This document shows positions 1 to 8,931 of a stretch of 64,000 nucleotides of DNA, piece by piece; positions within the stretch are counted from its first letter, which is position 1, and each line of letters opens with the position of its first letter. The position numbers were made by a program, and so were the translations under genes. The notes beneath the pieces are model-generated. The model saw nothing but the letters and a program-made list of their open reading frames with translations, ran no database searches and was not told where the DNA came from. The stretch is from Pseudomonadota bacterium (GTDB lineage: Bacteria; Pseudomonadota; Alphaproteobacteria; Rhodospirillales; Magnetospirillaceae). The stretch covers positions 62,001 through 126,000 of the forward strand of contig JAJYTF010000004.1 in assembly GCA_021793155.1 (NCBI GenBank). The letters run 5' to 3'.

Positions 1-474
1 CGGGCGACCCGCGCGATCGCTCCCGGCGCACGGGTACTCACCGTTCAGGATGTGGACGAGGGCGGGCGCGGCATGCTGTACCAGCACGCCATCGAACTGG
101 GAATCCTGGAACGATGCATCTTCGTACCGCAAATGGCCAAGCTGCCCGATCAGCAGCCGGTGCTGCCGGCCGCGTCGGTTGCCGCCATCGACGGCGGGAC
201 GGCCACACCGGTCAATCTGCGCGAGTTCGCCCTGGGCGCCGACAAGGCCGCGTCCGCACAACTGCTCGCCCGCCCCTTTCGCGGGTGGGAACGGCCCTAC
301 TACGCCAACTGGCCGGCCAATTTCGACTACGTCGTCCACCTCCACCCGGGCCGCCCGGCCGCCGACGCCCTGCGCCCCGACCTGCTAGTCCGGGTTACCG
401 ACGGAACGTTTTTCGAAATCTATCGGGTCCGCGGACGGCCGCAGGGCCTTTCCGCTGGCTGCCAGCCCGGTTGA
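1..474 (+). CDS. C-terminal part of an unidentified protein (5' truncated)
   Basis: The frame is open from the first base of the window, so this is the last 157 residues of a longer protein; the first in-frame methionine (base 64) should not be taken as its start. The visible part is a soluble mixed alpha/beta stretch rich in proline, tryptophan and tyrosine (for example YYANWPANFDYVVHLHPG around residues 100-117). No membrane segment or catalytic motif is visible in this part. I do not recognise the family. It may be the periplasmic tail of a larger membrane protein, but that is a guess. It is followed by a convergent hydrolase gene 91 bp downstream. Confidence 0.6.
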   Translation, partial: RATRAIAPGARVLTVQDVDEGGRGMLYQHAIELGILERCIFVPQMAKLPDQQPVLPAASVAAIDGGTATPVNLREFALGADKAASAQLLARPFRGWERPYYANWPANFDYVVHLHPGRPAADALRPDLLVRVTDGTFFEIYRVRGRPQGLSAGCQPG

Positions 475-565
475 GGCAACCGGCCTTCGTTTGAAAACCG
501 AAACCCCGACCGACCCGCACGGCGCTTGAGCGTCGCCGGCAGGATGACCGCGAAACGGCGACGGC

Positions 566-1408
566 CTACCCCTTTGCCAGCCAGTTGCGGACCAGGGCAA
601 TCTGGCCCTCTTCCAGCAGCATGGGCGCGTGGCCGCAGTCGGGAATTTCCACCACCTCGGCCTTCGGCCCGCGGCGCGTCATCTCCGCGGCCGTTTCGGC
701 CAGCAAGAGGTCGGATTCGGCGCCGCGCAGGACAAAAACCGGGCAGCGGATGGCATCCCAGACCGGCCAGAAGCTCGCGTCGTCGAGGGCGGCCTTGAAG
801 GTTTCGGCGATCCCTGGATCGTAACGCAGGCGGAACGTACCGTCCGCCGTCGACTCGGTGCTCACTTCGGTGACGAAGCGCCAATGTTCGGCTCGCTGGA
901 TGCCGAAGGTATTCATGCTCTTCTTCAGCGCCGCCTCGGCATGAGCCAGGCTGGAAAAACGCGGATCGCTTCCCAGGAAGACGGCGATGCGCTGCAAGGC
1001 AGCGCCGGGGACGAACGGCCCGACGTCGTTGAGCACCAGCCGGCGAATCGGCGAATTCGGCCGCGAGGCCAGCGCCATGCCGATCACCCCGCCCATCGAC
1101 GTGCCCAGCCAATCGACCTGCTCCACGTCCAGCCGCGCGATCAGCGCAGCGCAGTCGTTCTGATAGGTGTGGTAATTGTAGTCTGCCTTGACCGGCAGCC
1201 CTTCGCTGTCGCCCCGTCCCGGCATGTCCGGGCAGATGACCCGCCACTCGGCCGCCAAGGCCCTGGCCAAAGGCTCGAAATCGCGGCCATTGCGGGTCAA
1301 ACCGTGAAGACAGATCAGGACCCGGCGGTTGTCCGGATCGCCCCACTCGGCATAAGCGACCCGATGAAAGCCGTTTGGTCCCAGTCCTAGGAAATGTTTC
1401 CGTCGCAT
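566..1408 (-). CDS. alpha/beta hydrolase
   Basis: 280-residue alpha/beta-hydrolase fold enzyme. The oxyanion-hole HG pair is at residues 35-36 (ICLHGLTRNG), the nucleophile elbow GTSMGG places Ser104, a likely acid is Asp233, and the catalytic His260 lies in GHAPMLL near the C terminus. The substrate cannot be told from sequence; this subfamily includes esterases, C-C hydrolases and lactonases. The frame stays open for 66 codons upstream, but that part is arginine-rich and unlike a hydrolase, so I start at the ATG of MRRKHFLGLG, where the fold begins. A GAGG lies a few bases upstream of it. The gene is divergent from the acylase gene that starts 107 bp away. Confidence 0.85.
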   Translation of the reverse strand: MRRKHFLGLGPNGFHRVAYAEWGDPDNRRVLICLHGLTRNGRDFEPLARALAAEWRVICPDMPGRGDSEGLPVKADYNYHTYQNDCAALIARLDVEQVDWLGTSMGGVIGMALASRPNSPIRRLVLNDVGPFVPGAALQRIAVFLGSDPRFSSLAHAEAALKKSMNTFGIQRAEHWRFVTEVSTESTADGTFRLRYDPGIAETFKAALDDASFWPVWDAIRCPVFVLRGAESDLLLAETAAEMTRRGPKAEVVEIPDCGHAPMLLEEGQIALVRNWLAKG

Positions 1409-1515
1409 GGTGCCTCGCCAATCCGCCCGACCGCGCCATTCTGCCTGCGGCAATGCGACCTGGCTAGTGCTCCATCCGAATTGCATTCGCCGAGCGATGA
1501 CGCCATTCTTCCCAG

Positions 1516-3837
1516 ATGAGAGCGATTTTAAAGCTGGCCGCCGCCCTCGCGGTTGTTCTCCTGGCGGCCGTCGGCGGGTTGACTTGGTGGTTGCCCGGCT
1601 CGTCACAGCCGAGGGAGGGGTCGTTGCATTTGCCAGGCCTGAAAGCCCCCGTCACCGTGGCGCGGGACGAATACGGCATCCCCCGGCTGCTGGCGGCAAG
1701 CGCCGACGACGCCTATTTCGCCCTCGGCTTCATCCACGCGCAGGATCGCTTGTGGCAGATGGAGATGCAGCGACGCCTGGGAGCCGGGCGCCTGGCCGAG
1801 GTGATCGGCGAAAAAGCTCTTCCCACCGACAAATTCATGCGCACGCTAGGCCTTTACCGCCTGGCCGAGGAAAGCTTCCAACTCCTCGACCCCGAGGTCC
1901 GTCGCGCGCTCGAATCCTACGCCGCCGGCGTCAATGCCTACCTGGCCAATCATTCCGGCCCCCTGCCCGCCGAATTCCTGCTGCTGCGCTTTTCACCCGA
2001 GCCCTGGAAGCCCGCGGACAGCCTGGTCTGGGGACGGCTGATGGCGCTGCAGCTGTCGGGCAACTGGTCCGACAAGTTGCTGCGCGCCCGGCTGCTGCAG
2101 GTCCTGCCGCCGGACCAGGTGGCCGACCTGTGGCCGGCCTATCCCCACGACGGCCCCACCACGCTAGGGCTGGGCGCCCCATTGCTGGACCACATGCTGG
2201 CGGCCATTCCCGACGCCCTGCGCCCACGGCTGGCCTCCAACCTGTGGGTAGTCTCCGGCGATCACAGCGAGACGGGCAAACCGTTGCTCGCCAACGATCC
2301 TCATCTCGACTTCCAGGCGCCAATCCTGTGGTACCTGGCGGTGATCTCGGCGCCAGGGTTGGAACTTTCAGGCGCAACCGTGCCGGGCGTGCCGTTCCAC
2401 CTGCTCGGTCACAACCAGCGGATCGCCTGGGGAATCACCACCACCAGCAGCGACACGATGGACCTGTTCATCGAAAAGCCGGCCGGCGACGGTTATCTGA
2501 CACCCGACGGACCCGCCACGTTCCGTACGCGGAACGAGACCATCGCGGTGCACGGGGCCAGTCCGGTCACCATTACCGTGCGCGAGACCCGCCACGGCCC
2601 GATCATCTCGGACCTTCTCGGCGACCGTGCCCAGGGGCAGGTCCTGGCCCTTTCGGCCACGGCGCTAATGCCCGATGATCGCACCGCCCAGACCTTCTAC
2701 CGCCTGAACCGCGCCGGGAACTGGGCGGAGTTCAACGCCGCCCTTACCGATTTCCATTCGCCGCAGCAGAACGTCGCCTATGCGGATGTAGAGGGACATA
2801 TCGGGATGGTCTCTCCCGGCCTGGTCCCCATCCGCAAGAACGGCAACGGCAGCCTGCCCCGCCCCGGCTGGACCGGCGAATACGACTGGACCGGCTGGGT
2901 GCCGTTCGATGCGCTGCCGCGGGTATTCGATCCACCTTCGGGCATCATCGTCAATGCCAACAACAAGGTCGTGCCGGATGATTATCCGTATCTGCTGGCC
3001 ACCACCTGGCCGGAACCGTACCGCGCCGAGCGCATCATCGAGCGACTGAATGCCAGTCCGCGTCACTCGGTAGACGATATGATGGCCTTGCAGATGGACG
3101 AAATGTCGCTGATGGCGGCCGAGTTGAAACCGCTGCTGCTGAAATATCCCCCGCGCGACGAACGGGCTAAAGTCGTCCACGCCATGCTGAAGGAATGGAA
3201 CAACGTCGCCAAGGCCAACCTGGCCGAGCCGCTGATCTTCGAGACCTGGGCGCTGCGCTTGCAGCAGGAACTGCTTGCTCCGTGGCTGCGCGACAAGGCT
3301 GCGGGGTTCCGCAGTCTGCGCCCCCGCTTCCTCCAGGCAGTGTTGGAGAAGCGGACTGTCTGGTGCGGCGCACCGGGACAGCCGACACCAGCCGACTGCG
3401 GGCAAAAGGTCGCCGACGCCCTTGACCGCGCCCTCGATGACATCACCGGCCGCTACGGTGCCAACATGGCCGAATGGAAATGGGGTGATGCCCATGTCGC
3501 TGTTTTCGACGCCATGCTCTACCGGTACATCCCGGTCCTCGGCGCAATGACCCGCCTTTCAGCCAGCACCGGCGGCGACGACTTCACCGTCCAGCGCGGC
3601 AGCTTCCTTGAGGTTGCGCCAGCCAGCTTCCACAATATTCACGGCGCCGGCCTCAGGGCCGTTTACGACCTGGCCGATCTTGGCGACAGCCGTTTCGTGA
3701 TCGCCACCGGACAGTCGGGCAGCCCTCTGTCGCCGCATTGGGGCGACCTGCTCGAGCCCTGGCGGCAGGGCGAGACCGTCTCTCTGCCGCGCGATCGCTC
3801 GCCGCCGCAGGTTCTGGTTCTGGAACCCTCGCCATGA
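1516..3837 (+). CDS. penicillin acylase family protein (Ntn hydrolase)
   Basis: 773-residue precursor of the penicillin G acylase / acyl-homoserine lactone acylase family. These enzymes cut themselves into alpha and beta chains; the new N-terminal serine of the beta chain is the nucleophile. A hydrophobic N-terminal segment (residues 4-26) is a signal peptide or anchor, so the protein should be periplasmic. Ser241 in ASNLWVVSG is the predicted cleavage and catalytic residue, followed by the usual GKPLLANDPHL. The substrate could be an amidated antibiotic, a quorum-sensing lactone or another N-acyl compound and cannot be decided here. The stop codon overlaps the start of the threonine ammonia-lyase gene (ATGA), so the two are co-transcribed. 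Confidence 0.92.
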   Translation: MRAILKLAAALAVVLLAAVGGLTWWLPGSSQPREGSLHLPGLKAPVTVARDEYGIPRLLAASADDAYFALGFIHAQDRLWQMEMQRRLGAGRLAEVIGEKALPTDKFMRTLGLYRLAEESFQLLDPEVRRALESYAAGVNAYLANHSGPLPAEFLLLRFSPEPWKPADSLVWGRLMALQLSGNWSDKLLRARLLQVLPPDQVADLWPAYPHDGPTTLGLGAPLLDHMLAAIPDALRPRLASNLWVVSGDHSETGKPLLANDPHLDFQAPILWYLAVISAPGLELSGATVPGVPFHLLGHNQRIAWGITTTSSDTMDLFIEKPAGDGYLTPDGPATFRTRNETIAVHGASPVTITVRETRHGPIISDLLGDRAQGQVLALSATALMPDDRTAQTFYRLNRAGNWAEFNAALTDFHSPQQNVAYADVEGHIGMVSPGLVPIRKNGNGSLPRPGWTGEYDWTGWVPFDALPRVFDPPSGIIVNANNKVVPDDYPYLLATTWPEPYRAERIIERLNASPRHSVDDMMALQMDEMSLMAAELKPLLLKYPPRDERAKVVHAMLKEWNNVAKANLAEPLIFETWALRLQQELLAPWLRDKAAGFRSLRPRFLQAVLEKRTVWCGAPGQPTPADCGQKVADALDRALDDITGRYGANMAEWKWGDAHVAVFDAMLYRYIPVLGAMTRLSASTGGDDFTVQRGSFLEVAPASFHNIHGAGLRAVYDLADLGDSRFVIATGQSGSPLSPHWGDLLEPWRQGETVSLPRDRSPPQVLVLEPSP

Positions 3838-5051
3838 GCATTACGCTGACCCATGTCCGTGCCGCCGCGGCGGCTATCGCCGGCCAGTTGGTCCGCACGC
3901 CCCTTGTCCGCTGCCCGGCCCTCAGCCAGGCAATGGATGCCGACATCCTGATGAAGCTGGAAAATCTGCAGGCCTCGGGATCGTTCAAGGCGCGCGGCGC
4001 GCTCAACAAGATGCTGTCCTTGTCCGGGGCCGAGCGAGAGGCCGGCGTGATCGCCATGTCGGCCGGAAATCATGCGCAAGGCGTCGCCTGGCATGCACGC
4101 CGCTTGGGTATCGCCGCCACTATCGTCATGCCCCGCGGTACGCCGTTCACCAAAATTGAACGGACCGAGGGACTGGGCGCCCGGGTGGTGCTGGAAGGTG
4201 AAACCCTGACCGAGGCCGGCCAGCGCGCCCAGGAACTGGCGACCGAACACGGATACGCGTTCATTCATCCCTACGACGATCCACTGGTGATCGCCGGTCA
4301 GGGCACCGTCGGCCTGGAAATCCAAGAGGACGCGCCGGCGCTCGACGCAATCCTGGTACCGGTCGGCGGCGGAGGCCTGATTTCCGGCATCGCCGTCGCG
4401 GTCAAGGCATTGAGCCCGGCCACTGAAATCCTTGGCGTGCAGTGCGAGCTCTACCCTTCGATGAAGGACGCGCTGGAGGGCAATCCGCCGCGCTGCGGCG
4501 GCCAGACCATCGCCGAGGGCATTGCCGTCAAAGATCCGGGAACGCTGACCAGAACGATCGTTCGGCGGCATGTCGCCGAGATCCTGCTGGCCGCCGAACC
4601 GGCTATCGAGCGTGCGGCGCAGATGATGATCGAAAGCCATAAGCTGGTAGCCGAAGGAGCTGCGGCGGCCCCCCTCGCCGCCCTGCTGGCCGATCCGGCG
4701 CGGTTCAAGGGACGGCGGGTGGCCCTGGTGGTCTCAGGCGGAAACATGGATGGCCGCCTGATCGCCTCGATCCTGCTGCGCGGCCTGGCGCGGGCTGGAC
4801 GCATCGCCCGCCTGCGGATCGAAATTCCCGACGCCCCGGGCATGCTGGCCCGTGTGGCCAAGCTGATCGGCGAAGGCGACGGCAACATCATCGAGATCAC
4901 CCACCAACGCCTGTTCCACGACGTGCCGGTCAAATACACCGAACTGGACGCGGTCATCGAAACCACCAGCGTCACCCATGTCCGCGAGATCGTCGAGATG
5001 TTGCGCCGCACTGGCTTCCCGACCCGGCTGCTCAGCAACACGGCGGAATAG
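3834..5051 (+). CDS. ilvA: threonine ammonia-lyase, PLP-dependent, with ACT domain
   Basis: 405 residues. Converts threonine to 2-oxobutanoate and ammonia, the entry to isoleucine synthesis or a catabolic step. Lys52 in GSFKARGALNKM is the Schiff-base lysine; the glycine-rich PLP phosphate loop is VGGGGLISG; residues about 330-405 form one ACT-like domain (RIEIPDAPGMLARVA). This single-ACT architecture is the shorter type, often feedback-insensitive or catabolic, so the ilvA symbol is provisional (tdcB-like is the alternative). The ATG overlaps the acylase stop codon (ATGA), which fixes the start; the longer upstream reading frame merely shadows the acylase gene. Confidence 0.9.
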   Translation: MSITLTHVRAAAAAIAGQLVRTPLVRCPALSQAMDADILMKLENLQASGSFKARGALNKMLSLSGAEREAGVIAMSAGNHAQGVAWHARRLGIAATIVMPRGTPFTKIERTEGLGARVVLEGETLTEAGQRAQELATEHGYAFIHPYDDPLVIAGQGTVGLEIQEDAPALDAILVPVGGGGLISGIAVAVKALSPATEILGVQCELYPSMKDALEGNPPRCGGQTIAEGIAVKDPGTLTRTIVRRHVAEILLAAEPAIERAAQMMIESHKLVAEGAAAAPLAALLADPARFKGRRVALVVSGGNMDGRLIASILLRGLARAGRIARLRIEIPDAPGMLARVAKLIGEGDGNIIEITHQRLFHDVPVKYTELDAVIETTSVTHVREIVEMLRRTGFPTRLLSNTAE

Positions 5052-5055
5052 ACTT

Positions 5056-5089
5056 GGAGAATGAACCGCCGCGCCGGCACTGATTCTCC
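5056..5089. terminator. hairpin between convergent genes
   Basis: A 7-bp inverted repeat, GGAGAAT (5056-5062) and ATTCTCC (5083-5089), with a 20-base GC-rich loop lies just after the threonine ammonia-lyase stop and before the convergent flavin reductase. No T-run follows, so it could slow or end transcription only weakly. Confidence 0.25.
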
Positions 5090-5163
5090 CCGCGCCGTCT
5101 TCGAGTCTCTGTATCTCCGTGATTATACCAGGCTGCGGTGACCGGAAGCGAAAAGGCTTGGTA

Positions 5164-5649
5164 TCAACTCTCTTCGCAAAGTCGGGCATAAGTGCCGCGA
5201 TAATAAACCAGCGGATCGCCGGGATCTCCGCAATGTAGCCGCTCGACCCGGCCGACGAAGATCTGGTGGTCGCCGCCTTCGCGGATCTCCACCACGGTGC
5301 AATCGAAATTGGCCAGGCAGCCCCCCAGGATGGGCGCGCCGTCACCCCAGCGCTCGTAGGGCACCTCTTTCCATTTGTCGTCGAGGCGGCTGGCGAAGCG
5401 GATCGACAATTCGCGCTGGTGCTGGCTGAGCACGTTGATGGCGAAACGGCGGGTGGCCTTGAACGCCTCCAGGCCGGTGCTTTTGTTGTCCAGGCAAAAC
5501 AGCACCAGCGGCGGGTCCAGGGAAACCGAACAGAAAGAGTTGATCGTGACTCCAACGGGAGAGGCATCTCCTGCCATGGTTGTAACGATGGTCACACCGG
5601 TCGGAAAACAACCCAAGGCATTGCGAAACGTGCGGGCATCGAAGCTCAT
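5164..5649 (-). CDS. flavin reductase domain protein (FMN-binding)
   Basis: 161-residue protein of the flavin reductase-like (DIM6/NTAB, HpaC) family. It opens with the family pattern FRNALGCFPTGVTIVTT and continues with SVSLDPPLVLFCLDNKS and FAINVLSQHQ, covering the FMN-binding split-barrel; the C-terminal GGDHQIFVGRVERL is also typical. Such proteins reduce free FMN with NAD(P)H, often to supply a partner monooxygenase. No monooxygenase gene is adjacent, so the partner is unknown. It is divergent from motA, with 200 bp between the starts. Confidence 0.88.
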   Translation of the reverse strand: MSFDARTFRNALGCFPTGVTIVTTMAGDASPVGVTINSFCSVSLDPPLVLFCLDNKSTGLEAFKATRRFAINVLSQHQRELSIRFASRLDDKWKEVPYERWGDGAPILGGCLANFDCTVVEIREGGDHQIFVGRVERLHCGDPGDPLVYYRGTYARLCEES

Positions 5650-5763
5650 GGTGTGGCCAGTCCTTGCTTTTTCACGGCGTGACTAATACAGCAAACTGCC
5701 GGCCCCATCAAATTCCGCCGCAGCGCCGCGCCCGTCATTCACTTTTTTTTACCGTTCCTGTTG

Positions 5764-5792
5764 TTGACTGGCGACAAGATGGTCGAATTATA
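5764..5792 (+). promoter_or_regulatory. candidate sigma-70 promoter upstream of motA
   Basis: TTGACT (5764-5769), a 17-base spacer, then ATTATA (5787-5792). It lies 58-86 bp upstream of the motA ATG and is preceded by a run of eight T at 5743-5750 that could act as an UP element. The -35 box is good and the -10 box moderate. Confidence 0.45.
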
Positions 5793-5849
5793 GCATTCTC
5801 CCCCATCGAAGGAGTTATGTCGGAAGGCCCGACGCGACAGAGGTAGAGC

Positions 5850-6710
5850 ATGTTCGTACTCATTGGCGCAGCAGTGGTGATCGTTTCCGTCATCGGCGGC
5901 TATGTGGGTAACGGCGGCGAGATCAGCGTCCTGATCCAGCCCTTCGAATGGCTCATCATCCTGGGTGCAGCCGTCGGTAGCTTCATCATCGGCAATCCCA
6001 AGTCGGTGGTCTTCGGCATCGGCAAGGCCGCCGGCACGATGCTGAAGGGGTCTCGCCACAACAAGGCCTCCTACCTGGAACTTCTCAGTCTGCTCTACTC
6101 GCTGTTCAAGTTGGCCAAGACCAAAGGCGACCTGGCGCTCGAAAGCCATGTGGAAAAGCCGGAAGAGAGCTCTCTGTTTCAGAAGTTTCCGAAGTTCTCT
6201 GACGATCACCACAGCCGCGAGTTCCTTTGCGACTATTTGCGGCTGCTGACGCTGGGCACCAACAATGCCCATGAGGTGGAATCGATCATCGATGCCGAGA
6301 TTGAAGCCCATCACCATGAAATTTCCCTGGTTGCCAATGCAATCACCACCATGTCGGACGCCATGCCGGCACTGGGCATCGTCGCCGCGGTGCTAGGCGT
6401 GATCCACACCATGGGGTCGATCACCGAACCGCCTGAGGTCCTGGGCCACCTGATCGGCGCCGCCTTGTGCGGCACGTTCATGGGGGTGCTGCTGTCCTAT
6501 GGATTCTTTGCGCCGTTCGGCCGCATCCTCGACATCATCTACAAGACCGAAGCCGAATATCTGAGCTGCATCAAGAATTGCCTGCTGGCTCACATGATGG
6601 GATACGCGCCGCAGGTTTCCATCGAATTCGGCCGCAAGAGCTTGCCGCCCCATGTGCGGCCGAGTTTCGCCGAGTTGGAGGATACCGTCACCAACCTCCC
6701 ACCCGATTGA
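5850..6710 (+). CDS. motA: flagellar motor stator protein MotA
   Basis: 286 residues, the usual MotA length. Four membrane segments are visible: residues 2-20, about 28-50, about 160-180 and about 200-220. The conserved proline-containing stretch before segment 3 reads MSDAMPALGIVAAVLG, and the large cytoplasmic loop between segments 2 and 3 carries the charged residues that touch FliG. With MotB it forms the ion-conducting stator of the flagellar motor. AGAGGTAGAGC just upstream of the ATG serves as ribosome binding site. The motB gene starts 4 bp after the stop codon, so they form one operon. No other flagellar genes are in the window. Confidence 0.95.
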   Translation: MFVLIGAAVVIVSVIGGYVGNGGEISVLIQPFEWLIILGAAVGSFIIGNPKSVVFGIGKAAGTMLKGSRHNKASYLELLSLLYSLFKLAKTKGDLALESHVEKPEESSLFQKFPKFSDDHHSREFLCDYLRLLTLGTNNAHEVESIIDAEIEAHHHEISLVANAITTMSDAMPALGIVAAVLGVIHTMGSITEPPEVLGHLIGAALCGTFMGVLLSYGFFAPFGRILDIIYKTEAEYLSCIKNCLLAHMMGYAPQVSIEFGRKSLPPHVRPSFAELEDTVTNLPPD

Positions 6711-6713
6711 GCG

Positions 6714-7778
6714 ATGGCCGAACAACCGATCATCATCAAACGCATCAAGAAGGGGCATGCCGACCATCACGGCGGTGCGTGGAAGGTTGCCTATGCCGAC
6801 TTTGTGACAGCGATGATGGCATTCTTCCTGCTGCTTTGGTTGCTGAACGCGGTGACCGAGGAACAACTGCAGGGCATCGCCGACTATTTTGCCCCGACCA
6901 CGGTGTCGCAGTCGACCAGCGGGGCCGGCGGCATGCTGGGCGGCAAGACTGTCGGCGAAGGCGCCATGTCCTCCCAGGGAACCACCCCCAGCTTCGCCCT
7001 GTCGCTGCCGCCGCCCTCCATCGGCCAGGGCGGCGACGCGCTCACCGAGCCTAAGGAGGGCGCCGAGGAAGGGGCCGGCGCCGGCCAGGGGGGCGAGGCG
7101 CCTGAACAGGCCAAGGCGCTGACCGAGGAGCAGATCGTCAAGACCAATGCCGAGCGCGAACAGCAGCAGTTCGAGCGGGCGCAGGGGGCGCTCAAGCAGG
7201 CCATCAACTCCATCCCGGAATTGCGCAAGATGGCGGACAGCCTGATGGTCGACAACACGCCGGAAGGTCTGCGTATCCAGATCGTCGACCAGGAAGGCCT
7301 TGCCATGTTCCCGCGCGGCTCGCCCGACATGTACGGCCATACCCGTGCCTTGCTCGACATGGTGGCGCGCGTGATCAAGCAACTCCCCGAGAAGGTGTCC
7401 ATCTCCGGCCACACCGATTCGACCCAATTCGTCGGACAGACCAGCTACGGAAACTGGGAACTGTCCGCCGACCGCGCCCTGGCCACTCGCCGCGTCCTGT
7501 CGGCTGCGGGCGTGCCGGCCGACCGGGTCGACCGGGTGGTGGGCAAGGCCGATACCGAGCCACTGAATACGGCAAACCCGGCAGACCCGCGCAACCGCCG
7601 CATCACCATCGTGCTGCTGCGCCAGACGCAGCCGCCGCCGACCGTGACAGTCACCGCCGATCAGGCGAAGAGCGGGCAATTGCCGGATGAATTGAAGGCG
7701 TCCGGCCAGATGCCCCCGGCCCCCGCCGAAGCCCTTCCGCCGCCGCCGAAGCCGACCGAGGCGCCGCGCAAACAGTAG
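6714..7778 (+). CDS. motB: flagellar motor stator protein MotB
   Basis: 354 residues. A short cytoplasmic N terminus is followed by a single membrane helix (about residues 25-46) with Asp29 in VAYADFVTAMMAFF, the proton-carrying residue of the stator. A low-complexity Gly/Ala/Gln-rich and acidic linker (about 65-150) leads to an OmpA-like peptidoglycan-binding domain (about 170-300; ISGHTDST and NRRITIVLL are landmarks). The tail is proline-rich (PPPPKPTEAP). It anchors the MotA/MotB complex to the cell wall. The aspartate suggests a proton-driven motor, although sodium-driven PomB homologues also have it. Confidence 0.95.
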   Translation: MAEQPIIIKRIKKGHADHHGGAWKVAYADFVTAMMAFFLLLWLLNAVTEEQLQGIADYFAPTTVSQSTSGAGGMLGGKTVGEGAMSSQGTTPSFALSLPPPSIGQGGDALTEPKEGAEEGAGAGQGGEAPEQAKALTEEQIVKTNAEREQQQFERAQGALKQAINSIPELRKMADSLMVDNTPEGLRIQIVDQEGLAMFPRGSPDMYGHTRALLDMVARVIKQLPEKVSISGHTDSTQFVGQTSYGNWELSADRALATRRVLSAAGVPADRVDRVVGKADTEPLNTANPADPRNRRITIVLLRQTQPPPTVTVTADQAKSGQLPDELKASGQMPPAPAEALPPPPKPTEAPRKQ

Positions 7779-7929
7779 CCGGACTCGGTTATGTCGCGCA
7801 AAATGGTTGGACTCCGGCGGCCTGCGAGGCATGCTGGTGCAACGGAGGTCTCTGCACCATATTTGAATAGGGGTGCGCACCAAAGCGATAGCTGCCCGCG
7901 AGGATCACGCTGGAAAGCGAGCCAGACAC

Positions 7930-8673
7930 ATGGATCATATTCCGCTCAAGCGGCCGCATTTTTTCTTCACCACGGCGCCTTTGCCGTGCCCCTATATTGC
8001 CGGCCGCCTGGAACGGAAGATCGTGACCGAACTGTCTGGACCGGACGCCGAAGTCCTGCACGAGGCGTTGTCCCGCGCCGGTTTTCGCCGCAGCCACTCC
8101 ATCGCCTATACACCCGCCTGCCCTGGCTGCAATGCCTGCATTGCGGTGCGCATCGTGGTCGGCGAATTCCACCCGCACCGCACCATGCGGCGTATCGCGA
8201 ACCACAATGCCGCACTGTCCGTCCGGCAAGTGCCCGCCCGAGCGACGGCCGAACAGTACCGGCTGTTCTCGCGCTACCAGGAATCGCGTCACGCGGGCGG
8301 CGACATGGCCTTGATGGGTTTTTACGACTATCGCTCGATGGTCGAGGACAGCCCCATCGACACCTTTCTCGTCGAGTTCCGCAGCCCCGAAAACACCTTG
8401 AAGGCGGTGGTCCTGGCCGATCACATGAGCGACGGTCTTTCTGCGGTGTACAGCTTCTACGACCCGAACGCAGGCGCCGCCACCAGTCTCGGAACCTATA
8501 TGATCCTATGGCTGATCGATGAGGCCCGGCGTCTGGACCTGCCCTATGTCTATCTCGGCTACTGGATCGCCGAAAGCAGCAAGATGTCCTATAAGTCCCG
8601 CTTCAGCCCGCTCGAGGCCTTCGGCCCCGGCGGGTGGCAACCGTTGAAGCTGGACGAGGAAAAGAAAAAATAG
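7930..8673 (+). CDS. bpt: aspartate/glutamate leucyltransferase (N-end rule)
   Basis: 247-residue arginyl/leucyl-tRNA-protein transferase of the bacterial Bpt type, which transfers leucine from Leu-tRNA to proteins with N-terminal Asp or Glu, marking them for ClpS/ClpAP. The N-terminal half has PCPYIAGRLERKIVTEL and the cysteine motif CPGCNACI; the C-terminal GNAT-like half includes LGTYMILWLIDEAR and YVYLGYWI. I start at MDHIPLKRPHFFF rather than the ATG 57 bp earlier because the family begins here. The longer frame adds only unrelated basic residues. Confidence 0.9.
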   Translation: MDHIPLKRPHFFFTTAPLPCPYIAGRLERKIVTELSGPDAEVLHEALSRAGFRRSHSIAYTPACPGCNACIAVRIVVGEFHPHRTMRRIANHNAALSVRQVPARATAEQYRLFSRYQESRHAGGDMALMGFYDYRSMVEDSPIDTFLVEFRSPENTLKAVVLADHMSDGLSAVYSFYDPNAGAATSLGTYMILWLIDEARRLDLPYVYLGYWIAESSKMSYKSRFSPLEAFGPGGWQPLKLDEEKKK

Positions 8674-8730
8674 CCGAGCCTTTTTGCGTCGCCACGGTAA
8701 CTAGACCGAACCCCGGGCAGACTCGCGAAG

Positions 8731-8845
8731 GCATCCTTCGACAAGCTCAGGACGAGGGCAAGCTATTGATTTTTCTCATGGTGAGGAGCTGCCGGAGGCA
8801 GCGTCTCGAACCATCTACCGGCAGAGGAACAATCTTCCGCCCGGC
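8731..8845. repeat. REP-like dispersed repeat, family C copy 1
   Basis: Begins with CCTTCGACAAGCTCAGGACG and continues with a hairpin-forming core (GAGGAGCTGCCGGAGGCAGCGTCTCGAA). The same layout is seen at 52553-52640 and 57736-57831. It fills most of the 258-bp convergent gap between bpt and parC; the rest of the gap (to 8931) ends with CGCTTCGCTCCTCGCGATGG, which resembles another common intergenic repeat. No gene is visible in the gap. Confidence 0.6.
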
Positions 8846-8931
8846 CATTTGCCCAACTCACTCACCACGTCGCTTCGCTCCTCGCGATGGCGGGTTCGGC
8901 GCGGAACGTGAAACCGCTCTGATCCTCCCTA